In this document: one piece after another, positions 17,283-25,632 of the stretch
Position numbering within the stretch: position 1 is the stretch's first letter
How the letters are laid out: every line of letters begins with the position of its first letter
Source: Ferrimonas marina
Lineage (GTDB): Bacteria > Pseudomonadota > Gammaproteobacteria > Enterobacterales > Shewanellaceae
Assembly: GCF_900129905.1 (NCBI RefSeq)
Contig: NZ_FQXG01000004.1
Location: 124,001-188,000, forward strand
Reading direction: 5' to 3'
DNA: 64,000 nucleotides
Made by a program: the position numbers and the translations under genes
Notes under the pieces: generated by a model
Seen by the model: only the letters and a program-made list of their open reading frames with translations
Databases searched by the model: none
Told to the model about the DNA's origin: nothing

Positions 17283-18962
17283 CTACTTGGTCGGCAGCTG
17301 ACCGTGGCGGTTGGCCATCAGTCGATCCAGCTCGGCAATCAAGGCCTCGCCCTCGATGGCGCCATCGCGGACCCAGACCTGGACGCCGTGGCCGCCCACC
17401 TCGGCATTGAGGCTGTCGCCGGCGGCCAGGGTACGCTGCTCGCCGCTGAGGGCTTCACGCCACTGGCCCGGCTGCAGGTACTGGCTCACCTCGAAGCTAT
17501 GGGCATCGTCGGCCTTGTTGAGCAGCACCAGGGCGGTCTGGCCCCCTTCTGCCTGCTGCACTACACGGTAGAACGCCGCCTGGTCTGCGCCAAACTCCAG
17601 GTTGACCTGCAGCCCCCGCTGCAGAGCCGGGGTTTGCTGGCGCACCTGGGCGATGCGGATCAGCGACTGACGGATCGGGTGGTTGCGGGCCGCCTCGACC
17701 CCGTCCTGGCCGAAGTAGTTGCGGTTGCCGCTGTGCTCGGCCTTACCGCGCATAAAGCCCATCTCCGAGCCGTAGTAGACCACCGGGATCCCGCGGGCGG
17801 TGAACAGCCAGTTGTGAGCGTCGATGAAGCCGTTGTCGTCGGCGTCCATGCGCGGCATATCGTGGTTGTCGTAGAAGGTGGTCAGCTCGTAGGGGTTCTG
17901 GTACGCACCGTTCTCCAGGTGCAGGGTTGGCAGCAGGGAATCGAAGCCCTTGCCCTGCTCAAACACCCCGGCCAGGGCCTGCTTCATCGGGAAGTCGAGC
18001 ACGCTCATCCCACCGTTCTGCTCGTAGGTGTAAGGGGCGATCCCCTCGGCGGTGTAGTCGAACACCTCACCGAACATGAAAAACTCCGGGTGCTGCTCGC
18101 GGATACGGGCAGAGAAGGTACCCCAGGAGGCCTTGTCGACGTGGCGGACGGTATCCACCCGGAAGGCGGTGGCGCCCTGCTCAATCCACTGCAGGTAGGC
18201 GCCAACGAAGTAATCCATCACCTTGGGTTTGCGATCGTCCATGTCCCCCAGCTGAGCCAGGTCCGGTTCGTTACGGAAGAAGGCATGCAGCGGGTTGTTG
18301 TCCGGGTCGAGATCCTGTGGTGCCAGGTTCTGGTGATCGGCCACCAGCTTACCCTCGCCATCGAACAGCTGGCCGTAGGGCGGCTGCGGCTCTGGCATGG
18401 TGTAGGCTGGGCTGCCGTGGTTGAGCACGATGTCCAGCACGGTACCCAGGCCCTGCTCCTGCATGGCGGCGGTAAAGTCCTTGAAGCGCAGGGACTCTGA
18501 GCCCCAGTGCTTGTCCTCTTTGTAGAAGTTGATGCCCCAGTAGCCGTGGTAGGCAGACTTGCCCAGATCGGTGCCGATGCCACCGGGGGTGATGGGGAAG
18601 CCACCGCTGAACGCCTCTGCCGGGTTCTCCACAATCGGGGTGATCCAGACCGAGCTGAAGCCCATCTCGCGGATGTAATCGGTGTTGTTGAGGATCCCCT
18701 GCCAGTCGCCGCCGAGGAAGCCGACGTTGGCGCTGTCGCCATTGTCCCAGTTCAGCGGGATGTCCCAGCCGCTGTCCTGCTCAAAATTGTTGCTCGGGTC
18801 GCCGTCGACAAAACGATCGGTCACCACGAAATAGACCGCCTCGCTGGCAAAGGGGTGCTCGGTGCCGGCATAGGGGGTCAGGGGGGCGTCTGCCGTCTGG
18901 CCGGCGCCACAGCCGCCGAGGCCAAACACTGCCATCAGTGCCAGAGTGATCTTGTTGTGCAT
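17283..18962 (-). CDS. GH13 alpha-amylase lipoprotein
   Basis: 559 residues. The signal ends in the lipobox GLGGCGAG, so it is a lipoprotein and probably acts in the periplasm or at the outer membrane. The (beta/alpha)8 domain starts at YFVVTDRFVDGDPSNN. Catalytic residues are nucleophile Asp270 (FRVDTVRH), acid/base Glu299 (MFGEVFDY) and Asp368 (YDNHDMPR). It would cut alpha-1,4-glucans into maltodextrins. It lies downstream of the MFS transporter gene with an 86-bp gap that holds an attenuator-like hairpin. The MalR operator upstream of the transporter probably governs both. Confidence 0.93.
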   Translation of the reverse strand: MHNKITLALMAVFGLGGCGAGQTADAPLTPYAGTEHPFASEAVYFVVTDRFVDGDPSNNFEQDSGWDIPLNWDNGDSANVGFLGGDWQGILNNTDYIREMGFSSVWITPIVENPAEAFSGGFPITPGGIGTDLGKSAYHGYWGINFYKEDKHWGSESLRFKDFTAAMQEQGLGTVLDIVLNHGSPAYTMPEPQPPYGQLFDGEGKLVADHQNLAPQDLDPDNNPLHAFFRNEPDLAQLGDMDDRKPKVMDYFVGAYLQWIEQGATAFRVDTVRHVDKASWGTFSARIREQHPEFFMFGEVFDYTAEGIAPYTYEQNGGMSVLDFPMKQALAGVFEQGKGFDSLLPTLHLENGAYQNPYELTTFYDNHDMPRMDADDNGFIDAHNWLFTARGIPVVYYGSEMGFMRGKAEHSGNRNYFGQDGVEAARNHPIRQSLIRIAQVRQQTPALQRGLQVNLEFGADQAAFYRVVQQAEGGQTALVLLNKADDAHSFEVSQYLQPGQWREALSGEQRTLAAGDSLNAEVGGHGVQVWVRDGAIEGEALIAELDRLMANRHGQLPTK

Positions 18963-18983
18963 TCTTGGTTACTCCGTTAGGCA

Positions 18984-19014
18984 AGAAAAAGGCGGCGCCG
19001 AAGGTCGTGCCGCC
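18984..19014 (-). terminator. Attenuator-like hairpin between transporter and amylase genes
   Basis: On the minus strand GGCGGC and GCCGCC pair around a 12-nt loop, followed by TTTTTCTTG. The 6-bp stem is modest. It may reduce amylase transcripts relative to the transporter. Confidence 0.6.
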
Positions 19015-19048
19015 CGAATTGGGTCGCGCCGAAGCGCCGTATCTGGGA

Positions 19049-20560
19049 TCAGGTGGCCTGGGCCGCCAGCTCGTCTTCCGGCTTCTTCACCGTCAGCATC
19101 GACAGCGCCGCCAGACCGAAGCTCACCGCGCCGATGGCCATGGCGTAGATGGGTTGGTTGTCGAAGCCTACCCGCAGCAGCATGCCCAGCACACTGGCCG
19201 CCAGCAGCTGAGGGATCACCAGGAACAGGTTAAAGATCCCCATGAACACCCCCATCTTGTTGGCGGGCAGCACCCCGGCCAGCAGGGCGTAAGGCAGCGA
19301 CAGGATGGAGGCCCAGGCGAAGCCGATGCCGACCATGGAGAGCATCAGCCAGGCAGGGTCGTCGATCACCATGATGGAGGCCAGACCGGCGGCGCCCAGC
19401 AGCAGGTTGATGGAGTGGCTGAAGCGGATGCCGATGGCGGAGACCATCATCGGGATGATCATCGCAGCGATGGCGGAGAAGCCGTTGTAGCCGGCGAATA
19501 GCATACCCACCCAGTTAGCGCCCTCGTTGTAGGCAGCGGAGCTGGTGTCCATGGTGCCGTAGTGCACCGAGGTGACCGCCGCGGTGGTGTAGATCCACAT
19601 GGCGAACAGGGCAAACCAGGAGAAGAACTGCACCAGGGCCAGACGCTTCATCTGGTCCGGCATGGCGTAGAGATCCGCCATCACCACATCGGTGCCATTG
19701 TGGCTCTTGCCCGCCTTGCGGCGCTGACCCACGTAGGCCTGCAGCAGGGCAAAGGCCAGCAGGGAGATGGAGAGGATGTAGAGCTGCTTATCCAGGCCCA
19801 GGGCCCAGATCACCCCGGTGCCCACCAGCGCTGGCAGGAACCAGGCCACGGCGCCCTTGAGCCACAGCTCCGGCGCGCGCTCCTGGATCGGTGCCCGCTC
19901 GACCTTTTCGGCGGCTTCAAAGGCAGCCAACTGCTCCGGGCTGTACTCTCGGGTGCGCAGCACCGTCCAGCCCACCGCCAGGAACAGCACCACGGCACCG
20001 AAGTAGAAGGCATAGCGTACGGTATCCGGAATGGCCCCTGCTTCCGCTTCGTTGCTGACGCCGTATTGAGCCAGGATCCAGGGCAGCATAGAGGCCACCA
20101 CGGCGCCGACGCCGATAAAGAAGCTCTGTACCGCAAAGCCGGTGGGCTGCTGGGACTTGGGCAGGTTGTCGCCGACCAGGGCACGGAACGGCTGCATCGA
20201 GACGTTGATGGCGGCGTCCATGATCCACAGCATCGAGGCGGCGAACCACAGGTAGGGGGAGTTGGGCATGGCGATCAACGCCAGGCTGGTGACGATGGCA
20301 CCGTACAGGAAGTAGGGACGGCGGCGCCCCATCTTGCCCCAGGTCTTGTCACTGAAGTGGCCGACGATGGGCTGAACGATCAGGCCAGTCACCGGGCCGG
20401 CGATCCACAGGATAGGGATAAGATCCATATCCGCGCCCAGGGTCTGGAAGATCCGGCTGACGTTCGCGTTTTGCAGGGCAAAGGCAAACTGGATCCCCAG
20501 GAAGCCGAAGCACATGTTCCAGATCTGCCAAAAACTCAGTTTGGGTTTGTCAGTCACCAT
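19049..20560 (-). CDS. malT: MFS maltose/maltodextrin transporter (SLC45/GPH-like)
   Basis: 503 residues with about twelve membrane helices. It belongs to the sugar:H+ symporter branch of the MFS found with maltodextrin genes in Alteromonadales. The motif GHFSDKTWGKMGRRRPYFLYG between helices 2 and 3 is the family signature. It brings maltose and short maltodextrins across the inner membrane, in place of an ABC system. The symbol follows usage for this MFS transporter and is not the E. coli activator MalT. AGAGGA precedes the ATG. The upstream promoter at 20642-20690 carries a MalR operator. Confidence 0.85.
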   Translation of the reverse strand: MVTDKPKLSFWQIWNMCFGFLGIQFAFALQNANVSRIFQTLGADMDLIPILWIAGPVTGLIVQPIVGHFSDKTWGKMGRRRPYFLYGAIVTSLALIAMPNSPYLWFAASMLWIMDAAINVSMQPFRALVGDNLPKSQQPTGFAVQSFFIGVGAVVASMLPWILAQYGVSNEAEAGAIPDTVRYAFYFGAVVLFLAVGWTVLRTREYSPEQLAAFEAAEKVERAPIQERAPELWLKGAVAWFLPALVGTGVIWALGLDKQLYILSISLLAFALLQAYVGQRRKAGKSHNGTDVVMADLYAMPDQMKRLALVQFFSWFALFAMWIYTTAAVTSVHYGTMDTSSAAYNEGANWVGMLFAGYNGFSAIAAMIIPMMVSAIGIRFSHSINLLLGAAGLASIMVIDDPAWLMLSMVGIGFAWASILSLPYALLAGVLPANKMGVFMGIFNLFLVIPQLLAASVLGMLLRVGFDNQPIYAMAIGAVSFGLAALSMLTVKKPEDELAAQAT

Positions 20561-20641
20561 CCGTTTCCTCTAGTTTTTCTTCCGTGGTGAGGCCCGAACC
20601 GCCTTGGTATGAACCGGAAAACTCGCGCCATGAATACTCGG

Positions 20642-20690
20642 ATACTATGCAAGATGCGCTGATCACAACAAGCATCTGCATACGTATTCA
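20642..20690 (-). promoter_or_regulatory. MalR-controlled promoter of the MFS transporter
   Basis: Minus strand: operator TGAATACGTATGCA (20690-20677), 5 nt, -35 TTGTTG (20671-20666), 18 nt, -10 TAGTAT (20647-20642). A second half-operator, GCGTATTCA, lies just upstream at 20694-20702 on the plus strand. The first gene starts 82 bp further on. Confidence 0.8.
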
Positions 20691-20762
20691 TGGGCGTATT
20701 CACAAGGTTGTCAGGGCGATGGGATACGCCGACGGCGACCATAACACGACGAGGACTGGGAT

Positions 20763-21134
20763 ATGAAAACCACGTGGATAGCGCTGCTGCTTGGCGCCGT
20801 GATCAGCCTGGGTGTCCAGGCTGGCCATCATGGCGGTGGCCACGCCAAGATGCAGGAGATGCTTAAGCAGGAGCTGCAGCTCAGTGAAGCGCAGGGCCAG
20901 CAGTTTGACCAGCTGTACCAGGACCTGCGCCAACAGTGGCAAAGCATCAAGCAGAGTGATGTCAGCCAGGAGGAGAAAAAAGCCCAGATGCAGGCGGCGC
21001 GCGAGTCACACCAGCAAGCCCTGAGAGCCCTGCTCAATGACGACCAATGGCAACGATATGAAACCTTGCGTGATGCGCACCACGGAAAGGGCTACCATAA
21101 AAAGCACAAGGATAAGTACGACACTAAGGCATAA
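20763..21134 (+). CDS. Spy/CpxP-like periplasmic protein
   Basis: 123 residues. A Sec signal ends around VQA-GHH. The mature part is helical and charged, with a His-rich start (GHHGGGHAK) and end (HHGKGYHKKHKDKYD). LQLSEAQGQQFDQLY and LLNDDQWQRYETL correspond to the two LTxxQ-like repeats of Spy/CpxP proteins, which act as periplasmic chaperones or sense envelope stress. The His-rich ends may bind metal. It is divergent from the transporter and could share the regulatory region at 20642-20702. A hairpin with T-tract follows at 21174. Confidence 0.75.
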   Translation: MKTTWIALLLGAVISLGVQAGHHGGGHAKMQEMLKQELQLSEAQGQQFDQLYQDLRQQWQSIKQSDVSQEEKKAQMQAARESHQQALRALLNDDQWQRYETLRDAHHGKGYHKKHKDKYDTKA

Positions 21135-21139
21135 CGACG

Positions 21140-22165
21140 ATGATGGAGCCCCGACGGCAGGATGCTGGTTCAGGACGCCCCGCTCTACTGGGGCGTCTTT
21201 GTGTTCTCACCGCCCTGGCGGCACCGGCACAGGCCAATGTCGTTGAGGAGCTTGAGACCTTTATCCGCGACAACATCGAGCAGACCTTTGCCGCCACCGT
21301 ACTGATCACCGACCGCCAATCCCTCAGCCTTGGCTTCGTCAACTTCGACCCTAATGAGATCCTGCCCATCGACGACCCCAACCTGGGGGACGAAACCTCG
21401 GTGGAGCTGCGCAACGAGTTAAGTGTTTACACCCTGCCACTGGACTGGAACCTGTGGCAGCAGGATACCTGGCAACTTCAGCTGCATGCCCGCGCCGGCT
21501 ACGTGCGGGTCAACCAGCGACTGGCGCTGTTCGGTGATCTGGAGGCGGTTACCGACACCAACCGGGACGAAACCTTTGATCTGTTCCTGCAGCCCCAGCT
21601 GGTGTGGGACTTCGGTCGCCGTTGGCAGGGCCGTTTCGGCATGGGCGGCCACCTGACCCGCTACAAGAACAAGTTTGAGTACCGCAACCCTCAGACCCAG
21701 TCGCTGGAGGATATCCTCGAGGGCAACCTGTTCAACTTTTCCGTCGATGCCTGGCAGCTGCAACCGGAGCTGCTGGTGCGCTATCGCCACCAGCGAGGCC
21801 GCACCTACTGGCAGTACCAAAGCGCCTACAGCTACTTCTGGGGCAAGACCTTTAACCTGGACAACCCGCTACACCGCGCCACACCGGAGGGGGCACGCTG
21901 GCTCAACGGCGTCTCCATGCGTCGCCCGCTGCCGGATCTCTTCCTGACCCAGCAGGATTACCGTCTCGGTCTCAACCGCATCGATATCCGCGGCGACGTC
22001 ACCACTCCGTTCGATACCCACTACTACTACGAGTTCATCGCCGAATGGCTGATCAACACCAAGGGTAAGGTGCCCTGGCTGGATAACGTGGGACTGGGTT
22101 TGCTGTTCAACTATGGCAGTGCACTGAAAGGCGCCAGCCTGGTGCTGGTGTACAACGTCGACTGA
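21140..22165 (+). CDS. Solitary outer-membrane autotransporter-type beta-barrel protein
   Basis: Up to 341 residues. The signal peptide h-region is LCVLTALAAPAQA, and the rest is alternating aromatic/polar beta strands (for example WQLQLHARAGYVRVNQRLAL and YHYEFIAEWL-like segments). It resembles the small family of outer-membrane beta-barrel domains without a passenger; the function is unknown. The double ATG at 21140/21143 has no good ribosome-binding site; AAGG lies 11 nt upstream. A terminator-like hairpin (21174-21197) falls inside the first codons, so expression may be attenuated or the true start may differ. It ends in LVLVYNVD, not the usual terminal Phe. Confidence 0.6.
   Translation: MMEPRRQDAGSGRPALLGRLCVLTALAAPAQANVVEELETFIRDNIEQTFAATVLITDRQSLSLGFVNFDPNEILPIDDPNLGDETSVELRNELSVYTLPLDWNLWQQDTWQLQLHARAGYVRVNQRLALFGDLEAVTDTNRDETFDLFLQPQLVWDFGRRWQGRFGMGGHLTRYKNKFEYRNPQTQSLEDILEGNLFNFSVDAWQLQPELLVRYRHQRGRTYWQYQSAYSYFWGKTFNLDNPLHRATPEGARWLNGVSMRRPLPDLFLTQQDYRLGLNRIDIRGDVTTPFDTHYYYEFIAEWLINTKGKVPWLDNVGLGLLFNYGSALKGASLVLVYNVD
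21174..21205 (+). terminator. Terminator-like hairpin inside the 5' end of the next gene
   Basis: GACGCCCC/GGGGCGTC (8-bp perfect stem, 8-nt loop) followed by TTTGTGTT. Its position 40 bp after the Spy-like stop fits a terminator for that gene, yet it overlaps codons of the signal peptide of the gene at 21140. Confidence 0.6.
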
Positions 22166-22298
22166 CCCCAGATCACCCTGTTCACTGGCCAACCCCTCCC
22201 CCTCGACTAAGCTCTGTGTGCCCTCACCTTTGGTGCGGGCACTGCCTGAGCGGGCACCAACTGCGTGTTTCTGCCCGCCATAAAACGAGGAGGATAGG

Positions 22299-22838
22299 AT
22301 GATGACCACCCGTAAGCTTTCGCTGCTTTGCGCAGCGTTAACGGCCCTGATATTGAGCCCACTGGCCCAGGCTAAGGATGAAGGCCTCTATCTTGGCGTC
22401 TCGCTCGGTGCCGCCACCATCAACCAGGAGGGTAGCGATCCGGACCTTGGCGATTTTGAGATCGACTCAAGCGATTTTGCCTGGAAGGTGTTTGCCGGCT
22501 ACCAGTTCAATGGCGTGCTTGCCGTTGAGGGCGGCTACCGTGAGCTGGGTTCTGCCGAGAATAGCCTGGTTAAGACCGATCCCTACGGCATCGACGTCTT
22601 TGTGATCGGCGGGATCCCACTGGGGCCACTGCGTGGCTTTGGCAAGATAGGCGGGATCTACTGGGACAACGACACCGACTTTGCTGACACCAGCATCAGC
22701 GATGATGGCTTCGACCTGGCCGCCGGCCTGGGGCTGGAGTTTGAGCTGGGCAGCTTCGCCATCCGTGGCGAGGTGGAGTACCTGGACGTGCTGGATGAGA
22801 CCTGGATGTACACCCTGGGGGCGACCTTTACCTTCTAA
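22299..22838 (+). CDS. Small outer-membrane beta-barrel protein
   Basis: 179 residues. A Sec signal ends LAQA-KDEG; the mature part reads GLYLGVSLGAATIN, AWKVFAGYQFNGVLAVEGGYREL, GFDLAAGLGLEFELG and ends MYTLGATFTF. This is an eight-stranded OmpA/OmpX-like barrel with a C-terminal Phe for BAM recognition. Loops are acidic. AGGAGG stands 7 nt before the first ATG (22299); a second ATG follows directly. Specific function unknown. Confidence 0.8.
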   Translation: MMTTRKLSLLCAALTALILSPLAQAKDEGLYLGVSLGAATINQEGSDPDLGDFEIDSSDFAWKVFAGYQFNGVLAVEGGYRELGSAENSLVKTDPYGIDVFVIGGIPLGPLRGFGKIGGIYWDNDTDFADTSISDDGFDLAAGLGLEFELGSFAIRGEVEYLDVLDETWMYTLGATFTF

Positions 22839-22875
22839 GGGCCCAGTCCTACGCAGCACTGTTGCGTCGCAAGCC

Positions 22876-22910
22876 AGCGCCGCCCCAAGCTTTGGGGCGG
22901 CGCTGCTGTT
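22876..22910. terminator. Terminator between convergent barrel and amylase genes
   Basis: AGCGCCGCCCCAA/TTGGGGCGGCGCT, a 13-bp stem with 3-nt loop. The T-tract is poor on both sides (GCTGTTT on plus). Confidence 0.7.
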
Positions 22911-22947
22911 TACAGATGTTGTTAATAGAGCCAGGGCATGCACTGGG

Positions 22948-25626
22948 TCAGGGGGTCAGTTCAACCCACAAAGCGTCCATCACCTTGGGGCCATTGACCT
23001 GACCGCCAAAGCTCCAGGGGCCGGCCTCGCTCTCCAATGGGCGCAGCGCCCCCTCGCCGGTGCGATCCCAGGTGGTAACGTAGACCCCCACCCCGCGCCA
23101 GTCCTCAATCCCCAGGCTCCGCCCGCGATAGCTCAGGGTAATGGTGCCTTTGTCCTTGTCCACCCGAACCTGGGGCACCGGTGTGACCGCCGTTCCGCCC
23201 CGCTCCGAGGTGGCGCCCTCGGCCAGGAACAGGCCATTGCCCCAGCCAAACAGGCTGTGGCCCAACTGCCAGCGCCGACCGTCAGGCATCGAGGCAGACT
23301 GGCCCGGCAAGGCCGTAGCGGCTGCCAGGGTGGGCTGCGCCAGTTCCACAGCGCTGAGGTCGAAGAAGATCTGGAAGCTGACGTTGTCGAAGCCGTTGCT
23401 GGGCAACCAGCCATCACTGATCTCAGCCATCGTCAGGGTCAGCTCAAGCACCTCGCCACCGCTGCGCAGCCGGGCACCGCGCAAGTCATGCTGGCTGCCA
23501 CTGGCCTCATGGCTGGGCGGTTGGTAGCCGCTGCGGTAGCCCGTCGGCGAGCTGACCTGGGCCGATTGCGCCGGCTCGGTTCGCCGGGTTTGATAGGCAA
23601 TGGGGGCGGTAGCCTGATTCAAAGCCGGCACGTAGAGCGACAGACTGCGCTCGGACGTGCCCAGGTCCGCCACCGGTAGAGTGGCCTGCCAGCGGCCATT
23701 GGCAGCCACCTCCAGAGCCTTTGCCCGGTCCAGATCACCGTCCTCAACCAGGTAGAGCGCCAGGTCCGGCCGGGCAAATTGGCCAGCGATGACCGTCGGT
23801 TCGGTCAGTAGCTGTCCGGCTAGGGGGGTATCCAGGCTCAGTGCAACCGGCGCCGGTGTTTCGTTACTCTGCTCAGCCTCCTGCCAGGCGTAGACTCGAA
23901 ACGCCCGGGGAGGCAGTGCCAGGGTCAGGCTCTGGTTCACCGTCGTCGGTTGCGCCTCGGCGCCGGGCTCCAGCAACAATGGAGTCAGCTGCCCCCGCCC
24001 CAGTTCAACCCCACTGACCAGCTGGGTTCGGTCGGAGGTGTTGAGCAGCACCACCAGGCGACGCCCTAGGTGGATTCGTTCAAACGCCAGCAGCCCGGGT
24101 GCCTGCTGCTCTGCTGCCAGTACGGTCAGGCTACCGCGACGAAGTGCGGACTCACTCTGGCGCAGCTGCGCCAGTTGCTGGGTCCAGCGGTAGAGTGGCG
24201 CCTGGGTATCAAACTGGTCACGGTCACTGAGATAGCCTCCGGCAAACATCGCCTGACGGCTATGACGCAGCCCCTGCTCATCGCCCTGGTAGATCACCGG
24301 GATCCCCGGGATGGTGAAGATCAGCCCCAGCGCCTGTTGCAGCCCTGCCTCCGAGCCACTGGCAAGGAAACGCGGGGTGTCGTGGTTATCGATGAAATTG
24401 GGGATCACATAGGGATCCGGATAAAGCGCCATATGCTGGCGTAGCCGGTAGGCCAGCTGCGCCGGCGGCTGGCCCTGGGCCAGCACCCTGCCCAACTCAA
24501 AGTAGAGCGGGAAGCCGATCACCGAGTTGAGCTGCGGTGCAGACTCGCTGCCCAGAAAGGCCGTGGCGATGCGCTCCCCCCGGTCGGTCATCGGCGGCGA
24601 GTCCTCAAACACCTCGCCAAAGGCCAGGAAGTGATCACGGCCGGTCTGCTTGGCGGCCGCCATGATGCCATCCTCGGCCCAGAAGAAGTCACGCCAGAAC
24701 TCATGCTCGACGTACTTGGCGGTATCCACCCGGAAGGCATCCACCCCCACCTGGCGGATCCAGTCACCGTAGCTTTGCTTGAGCACCTGGCGCACCTGCG
24801 GATGGCCGGTGTTGAGATCCGCCAGGTTGGTCAGTTGGTAGCTGAACTGCTGCACCGGATCGCTGTAGTCCTGGATGGGCGGGGTCCAGTGGTAGATGTC
24901 GGCGGCGGCCTGGGCCGGGTCCAACCTGTCGAGCTGGTCAAAGGGGGCCTGAGTCGGCCGCCGATCCCCCGGGTGGTTGGCCGGGAACAGGGTGAAGTGC
25001 TCGGCGGTGTTGTCGGGGTTGTAGTCGCCGTCATAGCCAAAGAAGTTGCCGGTGTGATTCACCACGATGTCCTGGATCAGGTACATGCCGCGGCGATGCA
25101 GGGCATCGGACAGGCCCTGGTAGCTGGCCAGATCGCCGTAATGCGGATCCACCTGGCTGAAATCGGTGGCCCAGTAGCCGTGGTAGCCGCCGTATTGGCC
25201 GCGCTCATACCACCACTGGTTGGCCACCGGCGGCGTCAGCCAGACCGAGGTCGCCCCCAGCCCCTGGATGTAATCCAACTGCCGACGGATCCCGGCCAGG
25301 TCACCGCCGCTGTAGTGGCTGCCCAGTGCCGGGTTGTAGACCCCGGCGCCCTGGTCGTTATTGCTGGGGTCTCCATCGGCAAAGCGGTCCGTGAGGACAA
25401 AATAGATCACCTGATCGCGCCAGTCCGGCGACGGGACGTGCAGCAGCGGCTCCGCCTCTTGGGCCACAGCCAGGTTACACACCCCCGCCAGCAGCGCGGC
25501 GACAAAAAGCCTCCCTTGCCTGGGTCGAACTCGCTTTGCCCTGGCGCCCGGTTTATGCATGCCAAGCGGGCTTGCATCAACAGGGCCTGCATACGTATGC
25601 AGCACTGCGCTTGCTCTTGGTTGCAT
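22948..25626 (-). CDS. Exported GH13 amylase with glucodextranase-type C-terminal domain
   Basis: 892 residues from 25626, or 870 from an ATG at 25560. The catalytic domain starts at DQVIYFVLTDRFADGDPSNN. Catalytic residues (long numbering) are Asp301 (FRVDTAKYV), Glu338 (AFGEVFED) and Asp416 (IDNHDTPRF). After the amylase C-domain there is a linker with an Ig-like segment, and from about residue 670 a module like the C-terminal domain of glucodextranase, probably glycan- or surface-binding. The start is ambiguous. AAGGAG lies 9 nt before 25626 and overlaps the upstream stop, but that start gives a 40-residue charged n-region and puts a perfect MalR operator inside the coding sequence. The 25560 start gives a better signal peptide but lacks a ribosome-binding site. 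Confidence 0.9.
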   Translation of the reverse strand: MQPRASAVLHTYAGPVDASPLGMHKPGARAKRVRPRQGRLFVAALLAGVCNLAVAQEAEPLLHVPSPDWRDQVIYFVLTDRFADGDPSNNDQGAGVYNPALGSHYSGGDLAGIRRQLDYIQGLGATSVWLTPPVANQWWYERGQYGGYHGYWATDFSQVDPHYGDLASYQGLSDALHRRGMYLIQDIVVNHTGNFFGYDGDYNPDNTAEHFTLFPANHPGDRRPTQAPFDQLDRLDPAQAAADIYHWTPPIQDYSDPVQQFSYQLTNLADLNTGHPQVRQVLKQSYGDWIRQVGVDAFRVDTAKYVEHEFWRDFFWAEDGIMAAAKQTGRDHFLAFGEVFEDSPPMTDRGERIATAFLGSESAPQLNSVIGFPLYFELGRVLAQGQPPAQLAYRLRQHMALYPDPYVIPNFIDNHDTPRFLASGSEAGLQQALGLIFTIPGIPVIYQGDEQGLRHSRQAMFAGGYLSDRDQFDTQAPLYRWTQQLAQLRQSESALRRGSLTVLAAEQQAPGLLAFERIHLGRRLVVLLNTSDRTQLVSGVELGRGQLTPLLLEPGAEAQPTTVNQSLTLALPPRAFRVYAWQEAEQSNETPAPVALSLDTPLAGQLLTEPTVIAGQFARPDLALYLVEDGDLDRAKALEVAANGRWQATLPVADLGTSERSLSLYVPALNQATAPIAYQTRRTEPAQSAQVSSPTGYRSGYQPPSHEASGSQHDLRGARLRSGGEVLELTLTMAEISDGWLPSNGFDNVSFQIFFDLSAVELAQPTLAAATALPGQSASMPDGRRWQLGHSLFGWGNGLFLAEGATSERGGTAVTPVPQVRVDKDKGTITLSYRGRSLGIEDWRGVGVYVTTWDRTGEGALRPLESEAGPWSFGGQVNGPKVMDALWVELTP
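25588..25601 (-). promoter_or_regulatory. MalR operator at the 5' end of the 22948 amylase gene
   Basis: TGCATACGTATGCA, a perfect 14-bp palindrome. A possible promoter reads TTGATG (25580-25575), 17 nt, CATAAA (25557-25552), but it would start transcription downstream of both candidate start codons. The operator may therefore act as a roadblock or intragenic switch. Confidence 0.7.
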
Positions 25627-25632
25627 CGCTGG

